Origin: Arthrobacter sp. NicSoilB4
GTDB lineage: Bacteria > Actinomycetota > Actinomycetes > Actinomycetales > Micrococcaceae
Direction: 5' to 3'
Assembly: GCF_019977335.1 (NCBI RefSeq)
Contig: NZ_AP024653.1
Span: forward strand, 1,984,001 to 2,048,000
DNA: 64,000 nucleotides
Below, one piece after another: positions 24,740-36,518 of the stretch (the stretch's first letter is position 1; the number at the start of each line of letters is the position of its first letter). A model generated the notes under the pieces. That model did no database searches. It saw only the letters and a list, made by a program, of their open reading frames with translations, and was not told the DNA's origin. The translations under genes were made by a program, and so were the position numbers.

Positions 24740-27712
24740 GTGCCTAAAGCCGTAGCTGAAGATCCAGCCGTTGATACCCAGACCGCCGCAGTTCCGGAGC
24801 GTGCCGTTCCGGAGGGCTCCGCAAAGCCGGGCCGCGCCGTCGGAACCCGCCCCGCGGTGACACGTCCGGACATGTCCCGGCTCGTCGTCAAGGGCGCGCG
24901 GGAGCACAACCTGCGCAACGTGGACCTGGACCTGCCGCGCGATTCCATGATCGTGTTCACGGGGCTCTCGGGTTCGGGCAAATCCTCGCTCGCGTTCGAC
25001 ACGATCTTCGCCGAGGGCCAGCGGCGCTACGTTGAATCGCTCTCCGCCTACGCCCGGCAGTTCCTGGGCCAGGTGGACAAGCCCGACGTCGACTTCATCG
25101 AGGGACTCTCGCCCGCGGTGTCCATCGACCAGAAATCCACGAGCAAGAACCCCCGCTCGACCGTGGGCACAATCACCGAGATCTACGACTACATGCGCCT
25201 CCTGTGGGCCCGTGTCGGCCGCCCGCACTGCCCTGTGTGCGGCGAGCCCGTCACGAAGCAGACACCGCAGCAGATCGTCGACCAGCTGCTGGAACTGCCG
25301 GAGGGCACCCGTTTCCAGGTCCTCGCCCCGGTGGTCCGCGGCCGCAAGGGCGAATTCGTCGAGCTGTTCAAGGAGCTCACGGCCAAGGGCTACTCGCGGG
25401 CCCGGGTCGATGACAAGCTGATCCAGCTCAGTGATCCCCCCAAGCTCGGCAAGCAGTTCAAGCACACCATCGAAGTGGTGGTTGACCGGCTGGTGGTCAA
25501 GGAAGGCATCAGCCAGCGACTCACCGACTCGGTGGAAACCGCACTCGGCCTGGCCGAGGGGCGGATCCTTGCCGAGTTCGTCGACCTCGACGCGGACGAT
25601 CCCGAACGGATCAGGGCTTTCTCCGAGCACCTCGCCTGCCCCAACGAGCACCCGCTCGCGATCGACGAGATCGAACCCCGCTCCTTCTCCTTCAACAACC
25701 CCTTCGGTGCCTGCTCGGCCTGCAGCGGCATCGGCACCAAGCTGGAAGTGGATGAGGAACTCATCATCCCGAACGGGGAACTGTCCCTCTCGGAGGGGGC
25801 CATCGCGCCGTGGTCCCTCGGCACCGCCACGACGGAGTACTGGAACCGCCTGCTCGACGGCCTGGCCAAGGAACTCGGCTTCTCGATGACCACCCCGTGG
25901 GACAAGCTCTCCGAGGACGCCCGCCAGACCGTGCTGCACGGCAAGGACCACAAAGTCGTGGTGCAGTACCGGAACCGCTTCGGCCGGGAACGCAAGTACA
26001 GCACCGGTTTCGAGGGCGTCATCCAGTACGTCCACCGCAAGCACCTCGAAACGGACTCGGACTCTGCCCGCGACCGGTACGAGGAATACATGCGGCAGAT
26101 CCCGTGCCCCGCCTGCAACGGCGCGCGCCTGAACCCGGCGTCGCTCTCGGTGCTGATCAACGGCAAATCGATCGCCGAGGTCGCCGCCCTGCCGATGCGC
26201 GAATGCGCCCACTTCCTGGACCACCTGGTGCTCACCGGCCGTGAAGCCCAGATCGCGAACCAGGTCCTCAAGGAGATCCAGGCCCGCCTGACCTTCCTGC
26301 TCGACGTCGGCCTGGAGTATCTGAACCTGGAGCGCCCGTCGGGCACCCTGTCCGGCGGCGAGGCCCAGCGCATACGGCTGGCCACCCAGATCGGCTCCGG
26401 CCTCGTGGGTGTGCTCTACGTCCTGGACGAGCCCTCCATCGGCCTGCACCAGCGCGACAACCGGCGCCTGATCGAGACCCTCACGCGGCTGCGGGACCTC
26501 GGAAACACACTGATCGTGGTGGAGCACGACGAGGACACCATCCAGGAAGCCGACTGGGTGGTGGACATCGGACCGGGAGCCGGCGAACACGGCGGCATGG
26601 TGGTGCACTCCGGTTCCTACAAGGAACTGCTCGAGAACACCGAATCCCTCACGGGCGACTACCTCTCCGGCCGGAAACGGATTGAGATCCCCAAGAAACG
26701 GCGCAAATACGACAAAAAGCGCGAACTGAAGGTGGTCGGCGCCAAGGAGAACAACCTCCTGAACGTGGATGCCGCGTTCCCGCTGGGCCTGTTCACCGCG
26801 GTGACCGGCGTCAGCGGCTCCGGCAAGTCCACCCTGGTCAACGAGATCCTCTACAAGGTCCTGGCCAACAAGCTCAACGGCGCCAAGCAGGTGGCGGGCC
26901 GGCACAAGTTGATCCAGGGCCTCGAACACCTGGACAAGGTGGTCCACGTCGACCAGAGCCCCATCGGCCGCACACCGCGGTCCAACCCGGCCACCTACAC
27001 CGGGGTCTTTGACAACATCCGGAAGCTCTTCGCCGACACCACCGAGGCCAAGGTCCGCGGCTACCTGCCGGGCCGGTTCTCCTTCAACGTCAAGGGCGGC
27101 CGCTGCGAGGCGTGCTCCGGCGACGGCACCCTGAAGATCGAAATGAACTTCCTGCCGGACGTCTACGTGCCGTGCGAGGTGTGCCACGGCGCCCGGTACA
27201 ACCGCGAGACGCTGGAAGTCCACTACAAGGGCAAGACGATCGCCGATGTCCTGAACATGCCGATCGAGGAAGGCGCCGAGTTCTTCGCCGCCTTCTCGCC
27301 GATCGCCCGGCACCTCAGCACGCTGGTCGACGTCGGACTCGGCTATGTCCGGCTGGGCCAGCCCGCCACCACGCTCTCCGGCGGCGAGGCGCAGCGCGTG
27401 AAGCTCGCGGCGGAACTGCAAAAACGCTCCAACGGCCGCAGCGTCTACGTGCTGGACGAACCCACCACGGGCCTGCACTTCGAGGACATCCGGAAGCTGC
27501 TCCTGGTGCTCCAGGGCCTCGTGGACAAGGGCAACACCGTCATCACCATCGAGCACAACCTTGACGTCATCAAGAGCGCGGACTGGATCGTCGACCTGGG
27601 TCCCGACGGCGGATCCGGCGGCGGCCGCATTGTCGCCTCGGGAACCCCCGAACAGGTGGCCAAGTCCACGGAAAGCCATACGGCGGCCTTCCTGGCCGAC
27701 ATCCTGGCCTGA
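24740..27712 (+). CDS. uvrA: Excinuclease ABC subunit UvrA
   Basis: UvrA is the 990-residue damage-recognition ATPase that loads UvrB. The N-terminal tail of about 45 residues is Ala/Pro/Val-rich and probably flexible. ATPase I has Walker [16 protein letters not shown] (about 73) and ATPase II has [12 protein letters not shown] (about 693). The signature LSGGEAQR occurs twice. Zinc-binding Cys pairs are visible at [24 protein letters not shown] and CEACSGDG...[11 protein letters not shown] was chosen because it lies 7 nt after a -10 box; the frame is open further left but without the family's sequence. The adjacent LexA-like box predicts SOS induction. Length is normal for actinobacteria. Confidence 0.98.
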   Translation: MPKAVAEDPAVDTQTAAVPERAVPEGSAKPGRAVGTRPAVTRPDMSRLVVKGAREHNLRNVDLDLPRDSMIVFTGLSGSGKSSLAFDTIFAEGQRRYVESLSAYARQFLGQVDKPDVDFIEGLSPAVSIDQKSTSKNPRSTVGTITEIYDYMRLLWARVGRPHCPVCGEPVTKQTPQQIVDQLLELPEGTRFQVLAPVVRGRKGEFVELFKELTAKGYSRARVDDKLIQLSDPPKLGKQFKHTIEVVVDRLVVKEGISQRLTDSVETALGLAEGRILAEFVDLDADDPERIRAFSEHLACPNEHPLAIDEIEPRSFSFNNPFGACSACSGIGTKLEVDEELIIPNGELSLSEGAIAPWSLGTATTEYWNRLLDGLAKELGFSMTTPWDKLSEDARQTVLHGKDHKVVVQYRNRFGRERKYSTGFEGVIQYVHRKHLETDSDSARDRYEEYMRQIPCPACNGARLNPASLSVLINGKSIAEVAALPMRECAHFLDHLVLTGREAQIANQVLKEIQARLTFLLDVGLEYLNLERPSGTLSGGEAQRIRLATQIGSGLVGVLYVLDEPSIGLHQRDNRRLIETLTRLRDLGNTLIVVEHDEDTIQEADWVVDIGPGAGEHGGMVVHSGSYKELLENTESLTGDYLSGRKRIEIPKKRRKYDKKRELKVVGAKENNLLNVDAAFPLGLFTAVTGVSGSGKSTLVNEILYKVLANKLNGAKQVAGRHKLIQGLEHLDKVVHVDQSPIGRTPRSNPATYTGVFDNIRKLFADTTEAKVRGYLPGRFSFNVKGGRCEACSGDGTLKIEMNFLPDVYVPCEVCHGARYNRETLEVHYKGKTIADVLNMPIEEGAEFFAAFSPIARHLSTLVDVGLGYVRLGQPATTLSGGEAQRVKLAAELQKRSNGRSVYVLDEPTTGLHFEDIRKLLLVLQGLVDKGNTVITIEHNLDVIKSADWIVDLGPDGGSGGGRIVASGTPEQVAKSTESHTAAFLADILA

Positions 27713-27727
27713 GCCACGCCACGCCCG

Positions 27728-27759
27728 GATGCATCCGCGGTACCAGCCGCGGATGCATC
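27728..27759. terminator. uvrA downstream hairpin
   Basis: GATGCATCCGCGG (27728-27740) and its perfect complement (27747-27759) enclose the 6-nt loop TACCAG. It lies 16 nt after the uvrA stop and has no T-run. Likely terminator or 3'-end stabiliser. Confidence 0.7.
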
Positions 27760-27836
27760 GGCGTCGCCGACGGCGGTATATTCCCGTTGAGGCATGCGAG
27801 TTTCTGGCATCCGTCCACTCGTGAGAAACTAGGCCG

Positions 27837-28628
27837 GTGACCCAAACAACAGTGCCCGTGATCTTTGACCTGGACGGCACTCTTGTCGATCCGGCGCAGG
27901 GAATTACGGACGGAATCGCAGCGGCCCTCACGGAGCTCGGACTCGGCGTTCCCGGCAAAGCCCGGATGAATGCCATGATCGGCCCGAAACTCAGCCATTC
28001 CCTCACGGAGATCGCCGGGGTCCCCGCCGACCAGCTCGACGACGCCATCCGGATCTACCGCGCGAACTACCTTGCCACGGGCATCGCCCAAAGCAGGCTC
28101 TACCCGGGAATCCGGGCCCTGCTGGAATCCTTCGTGCAGGCCGGCCGTCCCATCGCCGTGGCCACCCAGAAGCCCGAAGGCATTGCCAGGACAGTCCTCG
28201 AGCACCACGGCATCGCCGACCTGTTCCATACCATCCGCGGCTCGGCCGCCGACGAGGCCGCAGCGGCAGGAGTGTCCTCGGGGAAGGCCGAAATCGTGGC
28301 GGCCGCCCTCACGGACCTCGCGACGCAACACGGCCTGGACACGCAGCATGCCGTGATGGTGGGGGACCGGGCGCAGGACGTGGCCGGAGCCGCTGCCAAC
28401 GGACTCGACTGCATCGGCGTAGGCTGGGGTTTTGCTCCGGACGGTGAACTGGACACGGCCGGAGCCGTGGAGATCGTCCACAGCAGCAGGGCCCTGCACG
28501 AGACCATTGCCCGGAGGGACGCCGAACACTCCCATCCAGTGGCCGGCAGCCCAGTGAATCCCAACGCAATGACCCCGGACCCGACGACCGAAGCCCAAGA
28601 CGAGGTGCACACCGATGGCAATGTTTGA
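27837..28628 (+). CDS. HAD superfamily hydrolase (phosphoglycolate phosphatase-like)
   Basis: A 263-residue HAD phosphatase. Motif I is VIFDLDGTLVDP (residues 7-18) with the nucleophile and acid/base Asp; motif II is near VATQKPEG; and motif IV is VMVGDRAQDVAGAAANG. The four-helix cap between residues 20 and 90 places it with the Gph/PGMB-like subfamily. A C-terminal tail of about 35 residues (after residue 228) is non-conserved. The GTG at 27837 has only a weak -10-like GAAACT 6 nt upstream. It overlaps the acyltransferase by 14 nt, so the two are coupled. Possible role in phosphoglycolate or nucleotide clean-up; the substrate is unproven. Confidence 0.86.
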   Translation: MTQTTVPVIFDLDGTLVDPAQGITDGIAAALTELGLGVPGKARMNAMIGPKLSHSLTEIAGVPADQLDDAIRIYRANYLATGIAQSRLYPGIRALLESFVQAGRPIAVATQKPEGIARTVLEHHGIADLFHTIRGSAADEAAAAGVSSGKAEIVAAALTDLATQHGLDTQHAVMVGDRAQDVAGAAANGLDCIGVGWGFAPDGELDTAGAVEIVHSSRALHETIARRDAEHSHPVAGSPVNPNAMTPDPTTEAQDEVHTDGNV

Positions 28629-29283
28629 CGCAATCCGCTGGACCACACGGGGCCTTGTCAGCTCCACCTGCCGGCCCACGGTCGTCGGACTTGACAACGT
28701 GCCCAAGGAGGGCCCGTTCATCGTGGCACCCAACCACCTGTCCTTCCTGGACAGCGTGATCGTCCAGGCGCTGATGCCCCGCCCCGTCGCCTTCTTCGCC
28801 AAAGCGGAATATTTCACCACCGGCGGCGTCAAAGGCAAGGTCATGAAGTCCTTCTTCGAGGCGGTCGGATCCATCCCGGTGGAACGCGGCGAACAGGCCG
28901 CCAGCGTCCAGGCGCTCAAAACCCTGCTGGAAATCCTCGACTCCGGCAAGGGCGTCGGCATCTATCCTGAGGGCACCCGCTCCCGGGACGGCATCCTCTA
29001 CCGCGGCCGCACCGGCGTGGGCTGGCTGGCCCTGACTACGGGCGCCCCCGTGATCCCGGTCGGGCTGATCGGCACCGAGAACCTGCAGCCCGCGGACAGC
29101 AAATCGGTCAAGCCGCAGCACTTCACCATGAAGGTCGGTGAACCGCTGTACTTCGACAAGACCGGGCCGGACCATTCCCTGCCCGCGCGCCGCCAGGCCA
29201 CCGACCGCATCATGGACGCCATCGCCGAACTCAGCGGCCAGGAACGCTCCACGAGCTACAACCAGAGCAAAGCCACCGACTAA
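28615..29283 (+). CDS. 1-acylglycerol-3-phosphate O-acyltransferase (PlsC family)
   Basis: A 222-residue acyltransferase of glycerophospholipid synthesis. The catalytic H-x4-D motif is in APNHLSFLDSV (about residue 40) and the substrate motif is YPEGTRSRDG (about 119). FFAKAEYF and GSIPVERG are the two intermediate conserved blocks. It transfers an acyl chain to lysophosphatidate at the inner membrane face. The ATG overlaps the end of the HAD gene by 14 nt. Paralogues are common in actinobacteria, so the gene need not be the essential plsC. Confidence 0.9.
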   Translation: MAMFDAIRWTTRGLVSSTCRPTVVGLDNVPKEGPFIVAPNHLSFLDSVIVQALMPRPVAFFAKAEYFTTGGVKGKVMKSFFEAVGSIPVERGEQAASVQALKTLLEILDSGKGVGIYPEGTRSRDGILYRGRTGVGWLALTTGAPVIPVGLIGTENLQPADSKSVKPQHFTMKVGEPLYFDKTGPDHSLPARRQATDRIMDAIAELSGQERSTSYNQSKATD

Positions 29284-29317
29284 CGCCCCGCGGTGCGAGG
29301 CACGGCGGAGTCCTCAG

Positions 29318-29323
29318 TAGACT
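29318..29323 (+). promoter_or_regulatory. uvrC -10 element, leaderless-type
   Basis: TAGACT followed by TGAACT and the uvrC GTG at 29330. No LexA-like box nearby. Confidence 0.6.
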
Positions 29324-29329
29324 TGAACT

Positions 29330-31354
29330 GTGGCAGATCCAGCGAGTTACCGACCCCAGACGGGTGAAATTCCGACCAATCCGGGCGTGTACCGCTTCCG
29401 CGACCCGCACGGACGGGTCATCTACGTCGGCAAGGCCAAGAACCTCCGCTCGCGGCTGAATTCCTACTTCGCCAATCCGGCGGGGCTGCTCCCCAAAACG
29501 TATGCCATGGTGCACACGGCCAGCAGCGTCGAGTGGACGGTTGTCGGCAGCGAGCTCGAGTCGCTGCAGCTTGAATACACCTGGATCAAGGAATTCAAGC
29601 CCCGTTTCAACGTGATGTTCCGGGATGACAAGAGCTACCCGTACCTCGCCGTCTCGATGGGGGAGAAGTACCCCCGGGTCCAGGTCCTGCGCGGTGAGCG
29701 GCGCAAGGGCACCCGCTACTTTGGCCCGTACACGGCCGGGGCGATCCGGGACACCATGGACACCCTGCTGCGTGTTTTCCCGGTCCGCAGCTGCAGCCCC
29801 GGTGTCCTGAAGCGGGCCGAAGCCAGCGGCAGGCCATGCCTGCTCGGGTACATCGACAAGTGCGCGGCGCCGTGTGTCGGCCGCATCTCGGCCGCGGACC
29901 ACCGTGCCCTGGCCGAGGACTTCTGCACCTTCATGGGCGGTGAGGCCAAGCCCTTCGTCACCCGGCTGGAGAAGGACATGGCCGCGGCCGTCGCGGAACT
30001 GGACTATGAGCGGGCGGCGCGGATCCGTGATGACATCGTCGCGCTCAAGAAGGTTTTCGAACGCAATGCCGTGGTCCTGGCCGAGGGAACCGACGCGGAC
30101 GTCTTCGCCCTGCATGAGGATGAACTCGAAGCCGCCGTGCAGGTCTTCCACGTCCGCGGCGGCCGGATCCGCGGCCAGCGCGGCTGGGTCGTCGAGAAGG
30201 TCGAGGACTCCACCACCCCGGACCTCGTCGAGCACCTGCTCCAGCAGGTCTATGGCGAGGAAGCCGGGCTGGAGGGCAGGCTGCCGCGAGAGGTCCTCGT
30301 CCCGGTGGAGCCCAGCAACGCCGCCGAGCTGGCGCTGTGGCTCGGCGGGCTGCGCGGAGCCCGGGTGGACATCCGGGTGCCGCAGCGCGGCGACAAGGCC
30401 GCCCTGCTGTCCACCGTCCGGGACAATGCCGAGCATGCCCTCAAACTCCACAAGTCCCGGCGCGCCGGCGATCTGACCATGCGGTCCCAGGCGCTCCAGG
30501 AGCTGCAGGAGGCCCTCGAACTGCCGGTCGCGCTGCTCCGGATCGAATGCTTCGACATCTCGCATGTGCAGGGCACCAACGTGGTCGGCTCCATGGTGGT
30601 GGTCGAGGACGGCCTGCCGAAGAAGTCCGATTACCGGAAGTTCTCTGTCACCGGCGCCGCCGCGAACGACGACACGGCCGCGATGCATGACGTGCTGACC
30701 CGGCGGTTCCGGAACTACCTGCAGGAGCAGGCGGTCCAGGCCGACGCCGCGCGCCAGCCAGGCCATCAGGCCATGCTCAACGCCACCGCGGACGCGGCGG
30801 TGGCAGGCGCTCCGTCCACCGTCGCGGACACCACCACCCCGGCGCCGCGGAGCAAGTTCGCCTACCCGCCCAACCTCGTGGTGGTCGACGGCGGCAAGCC
30901 GCAGGTCAACGCGGCCGCCCGCGCCCTGGCCGAACTGGGCATCGACGACGTCTACGTCGTCGGGCTCGCCAAGCGCCTTGAGGAAGTCTGGCTCCCGGAC
31001 AGCGATTTCCCGGTGATCCTGCCGCGTGCCTCGGCCGGACTGTACCTGCTCCAGCGCATCCGCGACGAGGCCCACCGCTTCGCGATTTCCTTCCACCGGC
31101 AGAAGCGCGGCAAGGCGATGACCGTCTCCGCGCTGGATGGTGTGCCCGGCCTGGGCGAATCCAAGCGCAAGGCCCTCCTCGCCCAGTTCGGCTCGGTCAA
31201 GAGCATCAGGACAGCCAGCGTCGAGGAACTCACCGGCGCCAAGGGGATCGGTCCGTCCCTCGCCGCCGCGATCGTCCGGCACTTCACCGACGACGACGGC
31301 GCCGCCGCCGTGCCCGCGATCAACATGACCACCGGGGAAATCCTCGAGACTTAG
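29330..31354 (+). CDS. uvrC: Excinuclease ABC subunit UvrC
   Basis: UvrC is the 674-residue dual-incision nuclease of nucleotide excision repair. The GIY-YIG domain that cuts 3' of the lesion is at residues 16-95 ([20 protein letters not shown]). The Cys-containing hinge (CAAPCVGRI) follows at about 182, then the UVR domain (about 207-242). The RNase H-like domain for the 5' cut starts around 400 ([20 protein letters not shown]), and two helix-hairpin-helix motifs end the protein ([20 protein letters not shown]). An Ala/Thr-rich insert of about 40 residues (about 472-508) interrupts the nuclease domain, as is usual in this group. It begins the uvrC-rapZ-yvcK-whiA order typical of actinobacteria. 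Confidence 0.97.
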   Translation: MADPASYRPQTGEIPTNPGVYRFRDPHGRVIYVGKAKNLRSRLNSYFANPAGLLPKTYAMVHTASSVEWTVVGSELESLQLEYTWIKEFKPRFNVMFRDDKSYPYLAVSMGEKYPRVQVLRGERRKGTRYFGPYTAGAIRDTMDTLLRVFPVRSCSPGVLKRAEASGRPCLLGYIDKCAAPCVGRISAADHRALAEDFCTFMGGEAKPFVTRLEKDMAAAVAELDYERAARIRDDIVALKKVFERNAVVLAEGTDADVFALHEDELEAAVQVFHVRGGRIRGQRGWVVEKVEDSTTPDLVEHLLQQVYGEEAGLEGRLPREVLVPVEPSNAAELALWLGGLRGARVDIRVPQRGDKAALLSTVRDNAEHALKLHKSRRAGDLTMRSQALQELQEALELPVALLRIECFDISHVQGTNVVGSMVVVEDGLPKKSDYRKFSVTGAAANDDTAAMHDVLTRRFRNYLQEQAVQADAARQPGHQAMLNATADAAVAGAPSTVADTTTPAPRSKFAYPPNLVVVDGGKPQVNAAARALAELGIDDVYVVGLAKRLEEVWLPDSDFPVILPRASAGLYLLQRIRDEAHRFAISFHRQKRGKAMTVSALDGVPGLGESKRKALLAQFGSVKSIRTASVEELTGAKGIGPSLAAAIVRHFTDDDGAAAVPAINMTTGEILET

Positions 31355-31375
31355 CTGGGACCGGCAAACTTAGCT
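31349..31375 (+). repeat. Short direct repeat at the uvrC-rapZ junction
   Basis: ACTTAGCT occurs at 31349-31356 (including the uvrC stop TAG) and again at 31368-31375, 19 nt apart, each followed within a base or so by GGG. The second copy runs into TAGGGT, a possible -10 for rapZ. Could be chance or an operator half-pair. Confidence 0.35.
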
Positions 31376-31477
31376 AGGGTAAGGACTTGGGAAACGGCAC
31401 GCGCGGCGACTTTTCGCAGTGCGGCCGCCACCCGGCGGTCATAGCGCACAACAGCACAGCAGAACGGGGCTTCACTG

Positions 31478-32401
31478 ATGGCAGAGTCGACGGCAGGATC
31501 CGGGACGGAATCGGACGGCATGACGCCGGTCAAACCCGTTGAGGCGGAACTGCTCGTAGTGACGGGCATGTCGGGAGCCGGCCGGAGCACCGCGGCGGAC
31601 GCCCTGGAGGACCACGGCTGGTATGTCGTGGAAAACCTCCCCCCGCAGATGCTCGGCACGCTCGCGGAAATCGTGTCGCACGCGCCCGGCTCCATCTCCA
31701 AGCTCGCCGTCGTGATGGACGTGCGCAGCAAGGAGCTGTTCGCGGACATCCGCGCCGCCCTCCGCAATCTTGAAACGAGCGGCGTCGGCTTCCGGGTGTT
31801 GTTCCTCGACGCGGACGACGGCGTCCTGGTCCGGCGTTTCGAGCAGGGCCGGCGCCCCCACCCGCTGCAGGCTGGCGGCAGGATCCTTGACGGCATCGCC
31901 GCCGAACGCGAACTGCTGCAGGAGCTCCGCACCTCCGCCGACATCGTTCTGGACACCTCGGCGCTGAACGTCCACGGCCTCGCCACCGCCATCACGGAAC
32001 TGTTCAGCGAGACCGGTCCCGTGGCCCTCCGCCTCAACGTGATGAGCTTCGGTTTCAAGTACGGGCTCCCGGTCGATGCGAACTTCGTCGCCGACGCCCG
32101 GTTCATCCCCAACCCGCACTGGGTCCCCGCGCTCCGCCCGCACACCGGGCTGGACAAGGACGTCAGTGACTACGTGCTGGAAGCGCAGGGCGTCAGCGAC
32201 TTCGTGGGGCGCTACGTGCTGGCCCTCGAACCGGTCCTGGACGGCTACCGGCGGGAGAACAAGCACTACGCCACTATCGCCGTCGGCTGCACCGGCGGCA
32301 AGCACCGCTCCGTTGCCGTCGCCGTCGAACTGTCCCGCAGGCTCGCGCAATACCCGCGCGTCACCGTGACCACCACGCACCGGGACCTGGGCCGCGAGTA
32401 A
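31478..32401 (+). CDS. rapZ: RNase adapter/nucleotide-binding protein RapZ
   Basis: A 307-residue protein with an N-terminal kinase-like domain and a C-terminal domain. The P-loop reads [17 protein letters not shown], with Arg where Lys is usual; this substitution is common in actinobacterial homologues. VVENLPPQM and the C-terminal [16 protein letters not shown] are family hallmarks. E. coli RapZ binds the sRNA GlmZ and glucosamine-6-phosphate; in actinobacteria the family is conserved, but its role is not settled. It follows uvrC by 123 nt. Its stop overlaps the yvcK start (TAATG), so they are translationally coupled. Confidence 0.93.
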   Translation: MAESTAGSGTESDGMTPVKPVEAELLVVTGMSGAGRSTAADALEDHGWYVVENLPPQMLGTLAEIVSHAPGSISKLAVVMDVRSKELFADIRAALRNLETSGVGFRVLFLDADDGVLVRRFEQGRRPHPLQAGGRILDGIAAERELLQELRTSADIVLDTSALNVHGLATAITELFSETGPVALRLNVMSFGFKYGLPVDANFVADARFIPNPHWVPALRPHTGLDKDVSDYVLEAQGVSDFVGRYVLALEPVLDGYRRENKHYATIAVGCTGGKHRSVAVAVELSRRLAQYPRVTVTTTHRDLGRE

Positions 32402-33420
32402 TGGCGCTGCTTACCGGGCCGCTGCCGCTCGTCCCTCCGGCCAGCGCAGCCTTCGCCAGCCAGCAGGACAAGGGCCCCTCTGTCGTCGCGCTCGGCGGCG
32501 GCCACGGCCTCTCAGCCTCGCTGTCCGCGCTGCGCCTGCTCACGTCCGAGCTGACCGCCATCGTCACCGTGGCGGACGACGGCGGTTCCTCGGGACGGCT
32601 GCGGGAGGAGTACGGGGTGCTGCCGCCCGGCGACCTCCGGATGGCGCTCTCCGCGCTCTGTGACGACACGGACTGGGGGCGTACCTGGCGCGATGTTATG
32701 CAGCACCGCTTCGCGCCCGGCAAGGGCCGCGGAGGGTCCCTCGACGAACACGCCATGGGCAACCTGCTGATCGTGACGCTCTGGGAGCTCCTGGGCGATA
32801 CCGTCGCCGGCCTCAAATGGGCAGGGGCGTTGCTCGGTGCCCGCGGCGAGGTCCTGCCGATGTCCAGCGTCCCGCTGACCATCGAGGGCCAGGTCCGCGT
32901 CACGGCCCCCGACGGCACCTCGGTGCTGCAGACCCTCACCGGGCAGGCCAAGTGCGCTGTGGCCGGCTCGCTGGAAAGCGTGCGGCTGCTGCCGACGGAC
33001 GCGCCGGCGTGCATCGAGGCGCTCACCGCCATTGAGCTGGCCGACTGGGTCATCCTCGGCCCGGGATCCTGGTACACCTCCGTGCTCCCGCACCTGCTGT
33101 TGCCGGAAATGCGAGAGGCGCTCTGCAACACGGCCGCCCGGCGCTGCCTCACCATGAACCTCGCGACGGACACCAAGGAAACCCTCGGGATGTCCGCCGC
33201 GGACCACCTGCGGGTGCTCCGGGAGTACGCGCCGGACTTCACGATCGACGTCGTCCTGGCCGATCCGGCGTCCGTGACGGACCTCGCCGACTTCGAGCAG
33301 GCGGCCGGGATGCTCGGTGCCGAGGTTGTGTTGGGTAAAGTGGGGGCGTCGAGCCGCCGGCCGATCCACGACCCGCTGCGTCTGGCAACGGCGTACCACG
33401 ACATTTTCGGGAACAGGTAG
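32401..33420 (+). CDS. yvcK: YvcK/CofD-like gluconeogenesis factor
   Basis: A 339-residue protein of the CofD-like YvcK family. [20 protein letters not shown] (about residue 23) is the nucleotide-sugar-binding loop, followed by [20 protein letters not shown] and the HAMGNLLI motif. In Bacillus and Mycobacterium the protein binds UDP-sugars and is needed for cell-wall homeostasis on gluconeogenic carbon sources. It sits between rapZ and whiA, coupled to rapZ by a 1-nt overlap and 10 nt before whiA, which is the conserved actinobacterial arrangement. A short N-terminal tail of about 20 residues precedes the fold. Confidence 0.93.
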   Translation: MALLTGPLPLVPPASAAFASQQDKGPSVVALGGGHGLSASLSALRLLTSELTAIVTVADDGGSSGRLREEYGVLPPGDLRMALSALCDDTDWGRTWRDVMQHRFAPGKGRGGSLDEHAMGNLLIVTLWELLGDTVAGLKWAGALLGARGEVLPMSSVPLTIEGQVRVTAPDGTSVLQTLTGQAKCAVAGSLESVRLLPTDAPACIEALTAIELADWVILGPGSWYTSVLPHLLLPEMREALCNTAARRCLTMNLATDTKETLGMSAADHLRVLREYAPDFTIDVVLADPASVTDLADFEQAAGMLGAEVVLGKVGASSRRPIHDPLRLATAYHDIFGNR

Positions 33421-33430
33421 GAAAGGTGCC

Positions 33431-34411
33431 ATGGCACTGACAGCATCAGTCAAGGAAGAACTTTCCCGGCTGGACATCAAGAAGTCCTCGGTCCGCAAGG
33501 CTGAAGTGTCCGCCATGCTTCGCTTCGCCGGGGGACTGCACATCATCTCCGGCCGGATCGTGATCGAGGCCGAAGTCGACCTCGCCTCGACCGCACGGCG
33601 GCTGCGCGCCGCCATCGCGGAGGTCTACGGGCACCAGAGTGAAATCATCGTCGTGTCCGGCGGCGGCCTGCGCCGCGGCAGCCGCTACGTCGTCCGGGTG
33701 GTGCGCGACGGCGAGGCCCTCGCCCGCCAGACGGGTCTGCTGGACGCCCGCGGCCGGCCTGTCCGCGGCCTGCCGTCGGTAGTGGTGAACGGATCCGCCG
33801 CCGACGCCGAGGCCGTCTGGCGCGGCGCCTTCCTGGCCCACGGTTCCCTCACGGAGCCCGGCCGGTCCTCCGCGATGGAGGTCACCTGCCCCGGCCCTGA
33901 ATCCGCCCTTGCGCTCGTCGGCGCGGCCCGCCGGCTGGGCATCCAGGCTAAGGCCCGCGAGGTCAGGGGAGTGGACCGGGTGGTCATCCGCGACGGCGAC
34001 ACCATCGCCGCCCTGCTGACCCGCATGGGCGCCCACGACGCGCTGATGGTGTGGGAGGAACGCCGGATGCGCAAGGAGGTCCGGGCCACCGCGAACCGGC
34101 TGGCCAACTTCGACGATGCCAACCTGCGGCGTTCTGCACAGGCCGCAGTCGCCGCCGGCGCCCGCGTGGACCGCGCCCTGGAGATCCTCGGCGACGACGT
34201 CCCCGACCACCTGAAGTACGCCGGGGAGCTGCGCGTCGCGCATAAGCAGGCCAGCCTGGACGAGCTCGGCCGCCTCGCCGACCCGATCATGACCAAGGAC
34301 GCCATCGCAGGGCGGATCCGCCGCCTGCTGGCCATGGCGGACAAACGCGCCCAAGACCTCGGGATTCCCGGCACGGAGGCAAATGTGACACCCGAAATGC
34401 TGGACGAGTAG
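33431..34411 (+). CDS. whiA: WhiA DNA-binding regulator
   Basis: A 326-residue WhiA protein that starts at the ATG with GGAAAGG upstream ([20 protein letters not shown]). The N-terminal half is a degenerate LAGLIDADG homing-endonuclease fold ([18 protein letters not shown]), and the C-terminal half carries the helix-turn-helix (residues about 215-310, [20 protein letters not shown]). In Streptomyces WhiA acts with WhiB to switch on division genes such as ftsZ at sporulation. In non-sporulating actinobacteria and Bacillus it links growth to division. Last gene of the uvrC-rapZ-yvcK-whiA cluster. Nothing resembling a terminator follows immediately. Confidence 0.96.
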   Translation: MALTASVKEELSRLDIKKSSVRKAEVSAMLRFAGGLHIISGRIVIEAEVDLASTARRLRAAIAEVYGHQSEIIVVSGGGLRRGSRYVVRVVRDGEALARQTGLLDARGRPVRGLPSVVVNGSAADAEAVWRGAFLAHGSLTEPGRSSAMEVTCPGPESALALVGAARRLGIQAKAREVRGVDRVVIRDGDTIAALLTRMGAHDALMVWEERRMRKEVRATANRLANFDDANLRRSAQAAVAAGARVDRALEILGDDVPDHLKYAGELRVAHKQASLDELGRLADPIMTKDAIAGRIRRLLAMADKRAQDLGIPGTEANVTPEMLDE

Positions 34412-34584
34412 CCTCTGCCGAAAAACACCAGCAGAATCGGAACGGGCCGGCGGGAATACCTCAGGGGGACCGGAGGCTATGCCCACTGGATTCCGATCCA
34501 GAGACTTCCGGGTGCCACAACATCCGGATGCACAATCCGAGAGTTACCAAAACGGACAATCAGTCCACGACATTGGAGGATTTT

Positions 34585-35208
34585 GTGACCGAGTACGTAC
34601 TGCCTGAACTCAGCTATGACTACGCAGCGCTGGAACCCCACATTTCCGCGCGGATCATGGAGCTGCACCACAGCAAGCACCACGCCGCCTACGTGGCGGG
34701 CGCCAACAACGCCCTCGCCCAGCTGGCCGAAGCACGCGACAAGGGCGATTTCGCCAACATCAACCGCCTCTCCAAGGACCTCGCGTTCCACACCGGCGGC
34801 CACATCAACCACTCGGTGTTCTGGAACAACCTCTCCCCGGACGGCGGCGACAAGCCCGAGGGCGAGCTGGCCGCGGCAATCGACGACGCGTTTGGCTCCT
34901 TCGACGCGTTCCGGGCCCACTTCACCGCGGCGGCCATGGGCCTGCAGGGTTCCGGCTGGGCATTCCTGGCCTACGAGCCGATCGGCGGCAACCTCGTGAT
35001 CGAGCAGCTTTACGATCAGCAGGGCAACGTGGCCGTCGGCACCACCCCGCTGCTGATGCTGGACATGTGGGAGCACGCCTTCTATCTGGACTACGTCAAC
35101 GTCAAGGCCGACTACGTCAAGGCCTTCTGGAACATCGTGAACTGGGCCGACGTCGCCAAGCGTTTCGACGCAGCCCGCAAGAACGCCACCGGCCTCATCA
35201 CGCTCTAG
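34585..35208 (+). CDS. sodA: Superoxide dismutase (Mn/Fe)
   Basis: A 207-residue cytosolic superoxide dismutase. The metal ligands appear in [12 protein letters not shown] (first His), [13 protein letters not shown] (second His), and [13 protein letters not shown] (Asp and last His); GSGWAFL is the active-site Trp region. Sequence alone does not decide Mn versus Fe. I chose the GTG at 34585, preceded by TTGGAGG 5 nt upstream; the longer frame from 34528 adds residues absent from the family. It has 173 nt of its own upstream sequence, in which I see no clear metal-regulator operator, and ends with a strong terminator. Confidence 0.95.
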   Translation: MTEYVLPELSYDYAALEPHISARIMELHHSKHHAAYVAGANNALAQLAEARDKGDFANINRLSKDLAFHTGGHINHSVFWNNLSPDGGDKPEGELAAAIDDAFGSFDAFRAHFTAAAMGLQGSGWAFLAYEPIGGNLVIEQLYDQQGNVAVGTTPLLMLDMWEHAFYLDYVNVKADYVKAFWNIVNWADVAKRFDAARKNATGLITL

Positions 35209-35254
35209 GACGGTGCCGGGCGGCGGCGCTGCACTTGCACTGCCGTTCACCTGA

Positions 35255-35353
35255 ACGTAACAAAGCTCACATTTGCCGCCGCGAGGCTCGAATAGTGGAC
35301 GGTCTGCCCCCGCACTTGCGGGGGCAGACCAAGTTAAACGTAAGATAGGTCAC
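35255..35353 (+). repeat. Direct repeat flanking the sodA terminator
   Basis: ACGTAACAAAGCTCAC (35255-35270) and ACGTAAGATAGGTCAC (35338-35353) match at 13 of 16 positions and lie either side of the terminator hairpin. The second copy contains TAAGAT, a possible -10 for gap. Candidate regulator sites; no known factor recognised. Confidence 0.4.
35301..35330. terminator. sodA terminator
   Basis: GGTCTGCCCCCGC and its perfect complement form a 13-bp stem with loop ACTT, 92 nt after the sodA stop. No long T-run follows (AAGTTAAACG). Confidence 0.8.
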
Positions 35354-35434
35354 GGAAGGCGGTTAGCCTTCAGCAATGTGGCTGTTCGCCCTCCGATCTG
35401 TAAATCATCTCTGCCCAATGGCGTGCGGGATCTG

Positions 35435-36508
<1,074 letters not shown>

Positions 36509-36518
36509 GGTAAGACTC

